A DNA stretch of 10,358 bases from the NCBI GenBank assembly GCA_964499445.1, contig CAZCLE010000038.1, forward strand, positions 1 to 10,358, read 5' to 3'. Below the pieces are notes generated by a model. The model ran no database searches. It was given only the letters and a program-made list of their open reading frames with translations, and was not told the DNA's origin. This stretch comes from GCA-2688105 sp964499445 (GTDB taxonomy: Bacteria > Chloroflexota > Dehalococcoidia > Dehalococcoidales > GCA-2688105). Both the position numbers and the translations under genes were made by a program. This document shows positions 1 to 7,460 of this stretch, in pieces; positions within the stretch are counted from its first letter, which is position 1; every line of letters starts with the position of its first letter.

Positions 1-2
1 GG

Positions 3-416
3 GAACGAGGTCACGAGTATGGCACCACCACCGGCCGACCCCGTCGCTGTGGCTGGTTTGACACCATGGTGGCTCGTCTTAGCACCCGCATTAACGGCTT
101 TACCGGAACAGCTATCACCCGACTTGACGTTCTTAATGCTCTACCTCGCCTGAAGATATGCGTCGGCTATAAACTGAATGGGAAGACCGTTGATTATTTC
201 CCGAGCAGCGTAACCACCCTGGAAAAGTGTCAACCTATCTATGAGGAGCTAGAGGGGTGGCAGACCCCTATTAGTAACATCCGTCAATATGAGCAACTGC
301 CTCTCCAGGCTCGCCAATATATAGCTAGGTTGGAAGAACTCACTGCCTGCCCGGTCAACCTCATCTCGGTAGGAGCCAGACGAGAGCAAACCATCCACAA
401 AATGCCTATCTTATAG
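3..416 (+). CDS. purA: Adenylosuccinate synthase, C-terminal part (5' end cut by window edge)
   Basis: Adenylosuccinate synthase joins IMP and aspartate using GTP, the first committed step from IMP to AMP in the cytoplasm. The reading frame is open from base 3 and encodes about 137 residues before the TAG stop. The visible part begins within a conserved segment, EYGTTTGRPRRCGWFD, the arginine-rich signature near the IMP/aspartate site. It continues with STRINGFT, the T-LDVL segment (canonical TKLDVL), KICVGYKLNGK, YEELEGWQTPI, LPLQARQYIARLEEL and the terminal GARREQTI. All are typical of the last third of PurA, whose full length is usually about 425-430 residues. The ATG at 66 is internal and not a start, because homology runs upstream of it. 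A short extra tail (HKMPIL) follows the usual end. The remainder of the gene lies before the window. The identification is firm. Confidence 0.96.
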   Translation, partial: ERGHEYGTTTGRPRRCGWFDTMVARLSTRINGFTGTAITRLDVLNALPRLKICVGYKLNGKTVDYFPSSVTTLEKCQPIYEELEGWQTPISNIRQYEQLPLQARQYIARLEELTACPVNLISVGARREQTIHKMPIL

Positions 417-492
417 CACGCTTCTATCAATCTATCTCACTGACGACATCTCCTTTTTATATAGTATCCTCCCTTATCCTCGTCTCCTTATT

Positions 493-518
493 TTGAAAGT
501 TCATTGGTATGTTATAAT
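493..518 (+). promoter_or_regulatory. Extended -10 promoter for the nurA-herA-druA cassette
   Basis: A perfect extended -10 element, TGTTATAAT, lies at 510-518 (TG at 510-511, TATAAT at 513-518). The best -35-like hexamer, TTGAAA at 493-498, is only 14 bases upstream, which is too short for a classical sigma-70 spacer. The promoter would therefore rely mainly on the extended -10. Transcription should begin near 525, leaving a leader of about 46 nt before the NurA start at 571. The rpsO promoter in this window has the same TGT-TATA arrangement, which supports recognition by the housekeeping sigma factor. No other convincing promoter is seen in 417-570, and I see no terminator for purA there. 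Confidence 0.6.
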
Positions 519-570
519 GATATACAAGGGTAGAACAGAGCCAGAGATTTAGAAGTGAAGTAGGCGAGTT

Positions 571-1806
571 ATGGAAGATAAGATTCCACAAAGTGCAATT
601 GATTCTATCGCCCAACATATTCAGCAGAGGAATAACAAACAATATAGCATTCCCATAGTTGGAGATAATTCTAACTCTGAAAACCCGCAATATTTCGAAA
701 TCATACCATTTGAGCAAATGGATAAAACAGATACGAACTTCTACGCTGTTGACGGGAGCAGTAATAGCCACTCTTTTTACAATGGTGTTTCAATTGGTCT
801 ATATAGAGGTGGGTACGTCTGCTTTCAATCAGGAAAGCAAATTCGTATGAATAATCACGATGACCCAGTTATTCTTGGACAAGCCTATACTCCACAAAAT
901 ATATTAATCACCTGTGAGGAACATTTATTTTCCATATACGATGAATTGCTAACTCTACCACCTGTTAAATATTTTATGGACTTCCTACAGGCTAATCCAG
1001 AAGAAGTATTCCCTTTCAACCGAGACCTGATATGTTCCACTACCTCAAAACTTCTCTCTTTTTGCCAAGAAATACTAGAATTGTCATTGATATATGAAAT
1101 AGCCTGTAGAGTAGAGACCAAACCAGGAGATTTCATATTGAAAGATGGAACTCTCAGACCTCTCAACATCAAACAAGAATACTTTAAGAAGCTTGGCGAT
1201 TTTTTGAGCAATGAGAAGCAAGTTATAATAGTAGGAATTACCAAAGATACCCCGATAAAAATGGAATTGAGCTACACCTTTAAACAGATAGATAGTTACC
1301 TTCAGGATAAGTTAAAGCCTCAATATCCTTTTAACCAAAAAGACCCTAAGCAACAGAAACTATGCTGTTGGCTTGAAGTTCCTCATCCCGTTTTGCTAAA
1401 TGCTTATGGAAGCGGGGGAATGTTCGTAAAGAAGTCACTTACAGGGGGACGTGGTTTCGGGCTATTTTTTGCTGCAAGACTTGATTACGTTGAAAAACTG
1501 CAAAACTATGATTGGGTTGTTGCCGATGTCAATATTTTCGATGCAATTCCAGGTATTAGACAAAACAACCTAACTCGGAATATGGATAAATTAAAGTCAA
1601 TTTTTTACGACTTAACTCGCTTAACACAGGAACACTATATTCTTGGATATCCTTATCCTCTTGTCGAAGCACATAATTTCGTTACATTAAAATCGGACTT
1701 TAAAGAAGAAGTTATTAGCAGAGTAAAACATGCTATGTACTCGACCCAACATATGGATCATGTAGATATTGAGAATATGTTCCTTGATATTCACTCCCGT
1801 TTCTAA
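571..1806 (+). CDS. nurA: NurA-family nuclease (NurA domain protein)
   Basis: This 411-residue protein carries the landmarks of the NurA nuclease family, manganese-dependent 5'-3' exonuclease/endonucleases that assemble with a HerA motor to process DNA ends. Visible motifs are AVDGS at 59-63 (D61, metal-binding candidate), LKDGTL at 190-195 (D192), a VGITKD segment at 221-226, VADVN at 317-321 and the C-terminal GYPYPLVEAH at 359-368 (H368). These occur in the order expected for NurA, so the active site looks intact. No signal peptide or membrane segment is seen, so it should be cytoplasmic. The ATG at 571 has only a weak ribosome site (AGG at 562-564) and is the first gene of the cassette. 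It is followed after 11 nt by the HerA gene, its classical partner. Archaeal NurA-HerA act in break resection, whereas bacterial HerA-nuclease pairs are often anti-phage. The family call is strong; the biological role is inferred from context. Confidence 0.85.
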   Translation: MEDKIPQSAIDSIAQHIQQRNNKQYSIPIVGDNSNSENPQYFEIIPFEQMDKTDTNFYAVDGSSNSHSFYNGVSIGLYRGGYVCFQSGKQIRMNNHDDPVILGQAYTPQNILITCEEHLFSIYDELLTLPPVKYFMDFLQANPEEVFPFNRDLICSTTSKLLSFCQEILELSLIYEIACRVETKPGDFILKDGTLRPLNIKQEYFKKLGDFLSNEKQVIIVGITKDTPIKMELSYTFKQIDSYLQDKLKPQYPFNQKDPKQQKLCCWLEVPHPVLLNAYGSGGMFVKKSLTGGRGFGLFFAARLDYVEKLQNYDWVVADVNIFDAIPGIRQNNLTRNMDKLKSIFYDLTRLTQEHYILGYPYPLVEAHNFVTLKSDFKEEVISRVKHAMYSTQHMDHVDIENMFLDIHSRF

Positions 1807-1814
1807 AGGAGGGG
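1807..1814 (+). promoter_or_regulatory. Strong Shine-Dalgarno site for herA
   Basis: AAGGAGGGG starts at the first base after the nurA stop codon (TAA at 1804-1806) and sits a few nucleotides before the ATG at 1818. It is nearly perfectly complementary to the 16S rRNA 3' end and fixes the herA start. It is much stronger than the nurA site, so HerA is probably made in excess of NurA from one transcript. Confidence 0.8.
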
Positions 1815-1817
1815 AAG

Positions 1818-3443
1818 ATGGCAGAACGAACAGATTTCGGTGTCCTTTATGGACAAAAAACGACAGAAGATGCCCTATTGATATACTCATCATATGAAGA
1901 TGCAAAGGCAAGTCCTAATAGAGGTGATTTTATCGTACTTACACCCAAGAACGAAGATGGAAGAAAATTTCTAACCAGAGTTGAGGCGGAAATATATGAT
2001 GAAGACCCGCTTTTCCGATCCCAAGATAAAACACTTGTGGCAGTCCACTATGCACGGATAGCTGAAAGAGAACTTTCAGACCGTGATAAGCAAAAGATGT
2101 TTAGTTACACCTACAGAGTTCGAATGCTTGGAACATTTACAGACTCTGGCCAGACAATTGAATTTACAACGGCAGTGCGAAAGCTACCAGTAGTCTCATA
2201 TCACGCAAGACATCTAAGCAAAAGAGAAGTTGATGCAATCGTAAATAAACCAGATTCTAGTGGAGCACCTATTGGGCAACTATGTATTGGAGAAGACATC
2301 CACAAAGATAAAGGGGACATTCTGTTTGACGTACAGAGGCTGCGAGAAAAAAGAACTATGGTCTTTGCTCAATCTGGGTTTGGGAAGACGAATCTTGTAA
2401 AAGTACTACTTTATCACATCATAGGGGACACAAGATATGGGAAATTAATCTTTGACTTAAATGGAGAATATTTCCTAAAGGGTCAAAAAACATTGGGACT
2501 GGGAGATATTGATGAGCAGAAGATCCGAGACAATTTGGTTGTTTATAGTGATAAAGAGAAAGAGATTGATGACTCTTATAAAGGGCATTTCATGTTTGGC
2601 GGCAGAGTTCTGGTCAATATGCACGAGCATTTAACAATCGGCGATATTTTAAGCTTCTCATCAGGTTTCTCTGAGGTAATGAAGTCTTTCTTACTCTATT
2701 TAGAGGATTCAGATGTCAGAGATTTCGTTTCTAATATAGATAATTACGTTACAGACCCTCAGCAAATTCACAAAAAATATCCTGATTTTTGGGATACCAA
2801 AAAAGAAGCAAGTACAAGAAACACTGTTGCTGCGATTAGAAAACGCATTGCTTATTTAATAGATGAAGGAAAGGGGTTGCACAAATCTGATTCTACAATG
2901 ATTGAGGATATATTTAAATATCTTAAACAAGGAAAAACAGTTATCGTTGACCTTTCTCTTAAAGACAGCACTGATGCTGGTATTATCTCAACTATTCTTG
3001 TTAGGAAGCTTTTCGAACATAACAAAAGAGAATTTACAAGCAATATATCTGATGCTGTTATTGAGACCGTTATTTTTGTTGAAGAGGCTCAGAATGTACT
3101 TTCCGAAGAACTGGTTAAGACCAATGCAAATCCCTTTGTGAGGTGTGCAAAAGAGGGCAGAAAATTCAGGTTGGGTATGGTGGCAATTACACAAAGACCT
3201 TCAGCAATTTCGGAGGAGATTAGAACACAAGCTGAAAACTTCTTTGCTTTCTACATGGGTAATTCAGATGATATTAAGGCTCTTGTTAAATCTAACATAA
3301 ACTATGATGGAGTTATCTCAACGTTTATTCAGACAGAAACAATAGCAGGTAATTTATATATGGTAACATCTGACCGTGCATTTGCGGTGCCTATCCGTGT
3401 TAAAGAATTCGAAAAGCTCGTTAAAGATAAGGTATATAAATGA
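1818..3443 (+). CDS. herA: HerA-family ATPase / DNA translocase
   Basis: This 541-residue P-loop ATPase of the HerA/FtsK superfamily is expected to form a hexameric ring that pumps double-stranded DNA and activates a partner nuclease. Residues 1 to about 130 fit the N-terminal beta-barrel (HAS-barrel-like) domain. The ATPase core follows. Walker A is AQSGFGKTN at 184-192 (K190, T191), then IFDLNGEY at 211-218, the HerA-type D-x-x-GEY motif. Walker B is VIFVEEAQN at 418-426 (E422, E423), and KEGRKFRLGMVAITQRPSAI at 445-464 carries the sensor TQRP and probable arginine finger region. About 80 residues follow, including GNSDDI, typical of HerA C-termini. The Walker A reads QSGFGKT rather than the more usual STGSGKS, and Walker B uses E where many members have D. 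Both remain compatible with ATP hydrolysis. It lies 11 nt after nurA and overlaps the next gene by four bases, so the three should be translated together. Confidence 0.9.
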   Translation: MAERTDFGVLYGQKTTEDALLIYSSYEDAKASPNRGDFIVLTPKNEDGRKFLTRVEAEIYDEDPLFRSQDKTLVAVHYARIAERELSDRDKQKMFSYTYRVRMLGTFTDSGQTIEFTTAVRKLPVVSYHARHLSKREVDAIVNKPDSSGAPIGQLCIGEDIHKDKGDILFDVQRLREKRTMVFAQSGFGKTNLVKVLLYHIIGDTRYGKLIFDLNGEYFLKGQKTLGLGDIDEQKIRDNLVVYSDKEKEIDDSYKGHFMFGGRVLVNMHEHLTIGDILSFSSGFSEVMKSFLLYLEDSDVRDFVSNIDNYVTDPQQIHKKYPDFWDTKKEASTRNTVAAIRKRIAYLIDEGKGLHKSDSTMIEDIFKYLKQGKTVIVDLSLKDSTDAGIISTILVRKLFEHNKREFTSNISDAVIETVIFVEEAQNVLSEELVKTNANPFVRCAKEGRKFRLGMVAITQRPSAISEEIRTQAENFFAFYMGNSDDIKALVKSNINYDGVISTFIQTETIAGNLYMVTSDRAFAVPIRVKEFEKLVKDKVYK

Positions 3444-4702
3444 CTACTTTAACACTCCCGACAGCAAATCAAGAAAAAGTTTTTTCTGTTGCTTCAGAAG
3501 AGTCTTTATTCCCTTTTCGTCAGACCCCCGTAATCAAAGAAGACATGCCTCTAGAAGAGCGCGTACCTTTATTACTTGTTCGTGACTTACTGAGATTAGG
3601 GTGGCGTATTAAGTCAAATTCAAACAAGTCACTTGAACTAGTGCCGCCGAGTAATTACGAAAAGAACGTCGTCAAAGCGGCGATGGCCTATTCAAGGAAT
3701 GAAATAATAGACCGGAATAATATTTGGATTAGTAGTCATCTGGACTTAGCCCGGAGCAATTTGGCACCAGGAAACGATGTTTTGAAATCTGAAATATACC
3801 CCAGAATAGAGGTGTGTGAAACACAAAACCAACATGACATTTTCAGGATTTTTAGATACTCTTGGAGTTCTCCATCTTCAGATTATGTAGGCAGACGAAT
3901 AAGGTTGCTCATTAGAGATGATGGTGTGAAAGGCAGTCCAATTATTGGAATCGCAGCTCTTGGAAGCAGTATCATACATATTCATGACAGGGATAAATGG
4001 ATCGGATGGGATACCAAAACTAGGACAAATCGAATTATTTATATGATGGACGCCTATGTTGTGGGGGCTATGCCTCCCTACAATTATTTGCTTGGTGGCA
4101 AACTCGTTTCTTATATCCTAGCCTCTAATGAATTGAGAGCCATTTACAAAAACAAATACGCTGATGCTAAAACAGTTATTAAGAACCGTAAGGCTTCTGA
4201 CCTTGTTCTGCTTGTAACCACCAGTTTATATGGACAGAATAGCTCTCAGTATAATCGTTTACGATACGGAGAATCACTGCTTTATAAACCTATTGGCACA
4301 ACCTCTGGATATGGTTCTCTTCACATATCCAATGAAACCTTCAATACTATGCTACAACTGGCAGAAGAAAATGGCTGTAATATCTCTAATAGATTTGGGG
4401 GTGGACCCAATTGGCGTATGAGGGTAATTAGGTCAGCTTGTGACGTGCTAAGCTTGAATTCCGATGTGATATTGAAACACTCTTTTCAAAGGGGACTCTT
4501 TGCTGTTCGTTTAGCTTTGAACTGGAGAGCATTCCTAAAAGGAGAATCTCAAACTCCAATATATCGAAACATACCATTTAACAGATTGGTGATTCACTGG
4601 CGTGATAGGTGGTTTAACATGCGTAAACAAAACGAGTTGGTCATTCAAAAAGTTAGGGAGTTTTCCCCAGAGCAATTTGCTATTGAAAAACCGCCAAATT
4701 AA
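3440..4702 (+). CDS. druA: DruA-like protein (DUF4338 family, Druantia-associated)
   Basis: This 420-residue protein resembles the DruA/DUF4338 family, named for a component of type I Druantia anti-phage systems; its molecular activity is not established to my knowledge. Family landmarks recognised by eye are SSPSSDYVGRRIRLLIRDDG (143-162), PIIGIAALGS (167-176) and DRDKWIGW (183-190). These are followed by MDAYVVGAMPPYNYLLGGKL (203-222), VTTSLYGQNSSQYNRLRYG (259-277), PIGTTSGYGSLHIS (284-297) and FGGGPNWRMRVIR (319-331). NWRAFLKGE (361-369) closes the conserved part. The length and full motif order suggest an intact gene. The start is the ATG in the ATGA overlap with herA, implying translational coupling. 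No signal peptide or membrane helix is seen. No DruE-type DUF1998 helicase or other Druantia gene lies in the window; NurA and HerA are the only partners. Some DUF4338 proteins may also sit in transposon-like contexts, but I see no terminal repeats here. The family call is from memory of the motifs and should be confirmed by profile search. Confidence 0.8.
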   Translation: MTTLTLPTANQEKVFSVASEESLFPFRQTPVIKEDMPLEERVPLLLVRDLLRLGWRIKSNSNKSLELVPPSNYEKNVVKAAMAYSRNEIIDRNNIWISSHLDLARSNLAPGNDVLKSEIYPRIEVCETQNQHDIFRIFRYSWSSPSSDYVGRRIRLLIRDDGVKGSPIIGIAALGSSIIHIHDRDKWIGWDTKTRTNRIIYMMDAYVVGAMPPYNYLLGGKLVSYILASNELRAIYKNKYADAKTVIKNRKASDLVLLVTTSLYGQNSSQYNRLRYGESLLYKPIGTTSGYGSLHISNETFNTMLQLAEENGCNISNRFGGGPNWRMRVIRSACDVLSLNSDVILKHSFQRGLFAVRLALNWRAFLKGESQTPIYRNIPFNRLVIHWRDRWFNMRKQNELVIQKVREFSPEQFAIEKPPN

Positions 4703-4730
4703 ATCTACAACACCTTGGGGGTTCATTGCG

Positions 4731-5621
4731 TCATACCGGCAGGTCAATGTGATAGTTTTTCAGAGTATCTTTAATGAAAGCGGCCGATTTTTCATCGGGC
4801 TCGGTAAGGGGCAGGCGGGGTTTGCCGACATAGAAGCCGATGTAGTTAAGGGCGTATTTAATTGGAATCGGGTTGGCCACAACGAACATAGCATCAACCA
4901 GAGGGAGTAGACGGCGGTGGATAGCTGCCGCTTCGCCTATTTTACCGCTAATAATGTCATCAATCATTTCCTTGATTTGGCTGCCAACCAGGTGAGAGAT
5001 AACACTGACCGCCCCGTAGCCACCGGAGACTATTATAGGCAGGTTATCACTATCGTTGCCACTCCAGACCAGAAAACCGTCGCTGGCATTACCAATTATC
5101 TTAGAAATCTGAGCCAGGTTACCGCTGGCTTCCTTTACTCCGATAATGTTGTCAATATGGCTTAGTTTGATAACCGTATCGGCGGATAGGCTAACCACGG
5201 TGCGTGACGGCACATTGTAAAGGATACAGGGTAGATTGGTGCCCTGGGCAATAGTCTTGAAGTGCTGATACAAACCTTCTTGAGTAGGCTTATTATAGTA
5301 GGGGACTACTAACAAGCAGGCATCAACTCCACTTCTCTCTGCTTCTTTGGTCGTCTCCAAGGCTTCAGCGGTGCTATTGCTGCCCGTGCCGGCTATTACT
5401 GAACCCCGTTCACCTACGGCTGATTTAACCTCAGCAAAGAGACGCATCTCCTCCTTCCGTACAAGGGTGGGGGATTCTCCAGTTGTGCCCACGACTACCA
5501 GCCCGTCACTTCCTGAGTCAAGCAAGGCTAAAGCTAGCCTCTTGGCCTGCTCATAATCAACCTCCCCCGCCTCATTAAAGGGGGTTACCATAGCCGTTAG
5601 TAATCGCCCTATTTTCTTCAT
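4731..5621 (-). CDS. dapA: 4-hydroxy-tetrahydrodipicolinate synthase (DapA)
   Basis: DapA condenses pyruvate with aspartate semialdehyde to form 4-hydroxy-tetrahydrodipicolinate, the branch-point step of lysine and diaminopimelate synthesis. The 296-residue length is normal for this TIM-barrel aldolase family. Visible catalytic motifs are GTTGES at 45-50 (T46/T47), VVPYYNKPTQEG at 105-116, YNVPSRT at 135-141 (Y135 of the proton relay and R140, substrate carboxylate) and GVKEASG at 161-167, where K163 is the Schiff-base lysine. The arginine after YNVPS supports a true DapA rather than a sialate or other aldolase of the superfamily. The ATG has a good GGAGG seven bases upstream (complement of 5629-5633), 16 nt after the asd stop. 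It is the last gene of the minus-strand block. No lysine riboswitch fits in the short gaps, so regulation is probably by the operon promoter and possibly by feedback inhibition. Confidence 0.97.
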   Translation of the reverse strand: MKKIGRLLTAMVTPFNEAGEVDYEQAKRLALALLDSGSDGLVVVGTTGESPTLVRKEEMRLFAEVKSAVGERGSVIAGTGSNSTAEALETTKEAERSGVDACLLVVPYYNKPTQEGLYQHFKTIAQGTNLPCILYNVPSRTVVSLSADTVIKLSHIDNIIGVKEASGNLAQISKIIGNASDGFLVWSGNDSDNLPIIVSGGYGAVSVISHLVGSQIKEMIDDIISGKIGEAAAIHRRLLPLVDAMFVVANPIPIKYALNYIGFYVGKPRLPLTEPDEKSAAFIKDTLKNYHIDLPV

Positions 5622-5637
5622 TTTCTAGCCTCCAGAG

Positions 5638-6651
5638 TTATAGCCAGTCTCTCTTAATCATCTCTTCAGCAATCTGGACTGCGTTTAGAGCCGCTCCCTT
5701 ACGCAGATTGTCGGCTACAACCCACATAACCAAACCGTTAGGGTGAGAAGCATCTCGACGAATACGTCCCACAAAAACCTCATCAGTGCCGACGGCTGAC
5801 CAGGGCTGAGGATAAAGACTGATAGCCGGGTCATCTAATACCTTGACCCCTGGAGCCTGGGCAAGAATACGCTGTGCCTCGTCGGGAGACATGGACTGGG
5901 AGAATTCCACATGGATGGCAGTACCATGCCCGGTAAATACCGGAACTCGCACACAGGTAGCCGAGATATCTATATCATTGGCATGCATTATCCTCCTGGT
6001 TTCTTCTACCATTTTCCATTCTTCTTTAGTGTAGCCATTGTCCAGAAAAACGTCAATCTCAGGCAGTACATTAAAGGCTATTTGATGAGGATAAACATGG
6101 GGGACGGTGTTCTGTCCGTCCAATACCTGCCTGGCTTGTGTGGTTAATTCCTCTACTGCGGCTAAACCGGTGCCTGACACCGCCTGGTAGGTATCGGCGA
6201 TAATGCGTTTGATGGGATTAACCTTGTGCAGCGGGTATAGAGCCACTACCACTTGAATAGTGGAACAATTTGGATTAGCTATAATCCCCTTATGCCACTT
6301 AATGTCTTCAGGATTGACCTCAGGGACTACCAGAGGAACTGTAGGCCCCATTCTAAAGGCAGAGCTATTATCGATAACTACCGCTCCTGATTGAGCAGCT
6401 ATAGGTGAGAAGTAGCGACTAATCTCAGTACCTGCGGAGAAGAGAGCGATATCTATTCCTTTGAAAGACTCGGGGACCGTCTCTTTGACCTCCACCTCCC
6501 GATGGCTGACAAATAACTTCTTGCCTGCGGAACGGTCTGAGGCTAAAAGGTGAACTGAGGTCATAGGGAAGCTTCGCTGCACTAGCACCTTGATGAATTC
6601 CTGTCCCACAAGCCCGGTGGCACCAACAATGGCCACTTTATACCCCTTCAT
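5638..6651 (-). CDS. asd: Aspartate-semialdehyde dehydrogenase
   Basis: Asd reduces beta-aspartyl phosphate to aspartate semialdehyde with NADPH, providing the substrate for DapA encoded just downstream and, in most bacteria, also for threonine and methionine. The 337 residues begin with an NADP-binding Rossmann motif, GATGLVGQ at 10-17. SSAFR at 96-100 contributes a phosphate/substrate-binding arginine. NPNCST at 126-131 holds the catalytic C129, TYQAVSGTG at 154-162 includes the conserved glutamine, and RVPVFTGHG at 235-243 carries the catalytic H242. All key residues are present, so it should be active. The start ATG shares one base with the dapB stop (TAATG) and has a strong GGAGGGG site just upstream inside the dapB end, pointing to coupled translation. 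It fits the short (about 330-340 residue) bacterial Asd type. Confidence 0.97.
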   Translation of the reverse strand: MKGYKVAIVGATGLVGQEFIKVLVQRSFPMTSVHLLASDRSAGKKLFVSHREVEVKETVPESFKGIDIALFSAGTEISRYFSPIAAQSGAVVIDNSSAFRMGPTVPLVVPEVNPEDIKWHKGIIANPNCSTIQVVVALYPLHKVNPIKRIIADTYQAVSGTGLAAVEELTTQARQVLDGQNTVPHVYPHQIAFNVLPEIDVFLDNGYTKEEWKMVEETRRIMHANDIDISATCVRVPVFTGHGTAIHVEFSQSMSPDEAQRILAQAPGVKVLDDPAISLYPQPWSAVGTDEVFVGRIRRDASHPNGLVMWVVADNLRKGAALNAVQIAEEMIKRDWL

Positions 6652-7457
6652 TACCCCTCCTGTAGTCCGAGCAGGGTATCCAGCCCATAGACTAGCCCCT
6701 GGCGTTTAACCACTTCCCTTATGGCTAGTATAACGCCCGGCATAAAACATTCGCGACTAATGGTATCATGTCGTATGCTTAGCGTTTGCCCTGGTCCGCC
6801 CAGGATTACCTCTTGGTGTGCCAGAAGACCAGGGAGACGGACGCTATGAATGGTAATACCTTCAACCGGCTCCCCCCGGCTAGATGAGGTCTTGCCCCCT
6901 TCCGGAGGGCGGGAGAATGGTTTGCCTCTGGCGTCTGCCATAGCTCTAGCTGTCGATAGGGCAGTTCCTGAAGGAGCATCAGCCTTTAAGTGGTGATGTA
7001 GCTCTATAATTTCGGCATAGTCAAGGTATTTGGCAGCTATCCTGGCTAAGTGCATCATCAGCACTGCTCCCAGGGCAAAATTGGGAGCTACCACTGCCCC
7101 AACCCGGTGAGCTTTTGATAATCGGTCAATCTCACTGAGGTCATCAGCGGTTAACCCGGTAGTTCCTATTACCAAGTTAACCCCCTGCTTAGTGGCTATA
7201 CGCACCGCTGGCATAGTAGCCTGGGCAATAGTAAAATCTACCAGCACATCAGGCTGGCAACTGGTTAGGATATACTCCAGATTGGAAGAAAAGGGTATCG
7301 CCTCACAGCCATCAGGCAGAGGTAGGTAGAACTCATCAGAAACCTCCCGTTCTACGGCACCTACTACCTGTATTTCAGGCTCACGGCATAGGGCTTTAAC
7401 CACCTCCTGCCCCACCTTGCCTAATGCCCCGTGAACTACCACCCTTATTGGTCCCAT
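6651..7457 (-). CDS. dapB: 4-hydroxy-tetrahydrodipicolinate reductase (DapB)
   Basis: DapB reduces the DapA product to tetrahydrodipicolinate with NAD(P)H, so dapB, asd and dapA in this cluster encode consecutive lysine/diaminopimelate steps. The 268-residue protein starts with a Rossmann motif, GALGKVG at 10-16. It continues with VDFT at 73-76, VIGTTGL at 96-102 and APNFALG at 124-130. The family signature ELHHHLKADAPSGTA lies at 152-166, with H154 and K158 at the catalytic histidine and lysine positions. The C-terminal IHSVRLPGLLAHQEVILGG segment is also typical. Relative to textbook HHRHK signatures the third and fourth positions read HL, a conservative family variation. The ATG at 7457 is three bases after the pnp stop and is preceded by an AGGGAGA ribosome site within the end of pnp. 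The start is therefore well supported. Confidence 0.97.
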   Translation of the reverse strand: MGPIRVVVHGALGKVGQEVVKALCREPEIQVVGAVEREVSDEFYLPLPDGCEAIPFSSNLEYILTSCQPDVLVDFTIAQATMPAVRIATKQGVNLVIGTTGLTADDLSEIDRLSKAHRVGAVVAPNFALGAVLMMHLARIAAKYLDYAEIIELHHHLKADAPSGTALSTARAMADARGKPFSRPPEGGKTSSSRGEPVEGITIHSVRLPGLLAHQEVILGGPGQTLSIRHDTISRECFMPGVILAIREVVKRQGLVYGLDTLLGLQEG

Positions 7458-7460
7458 AGC

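Noticed and set aside
66..416. Separate small gene starting at the ATG at 66
   Set aside because: PurA homology continues in the same frame upstream to base 3 (GTTTGRPRRCGWFD), so this ATG is internal to the truncated purA.
457..771. Minus-strand open frame of about 104 codons over the nurA start
   Set aside because: It covers the cassette promoter and the NurA AVDGS region in antisense, has no family motifs and is best explained as a shadow of nurA.
885..1244. Minus-strand open frame inside nurA
   Set aside because: It is fully antisense to a well-supported NurA domain and has no recognisable domain of its own.
571..4702. Transposon carrying the cassette
   Set aside because: No transposase with a recognised catalytic domain, terminal inverted repeats or target-site duplication is visible at the cassette ends.
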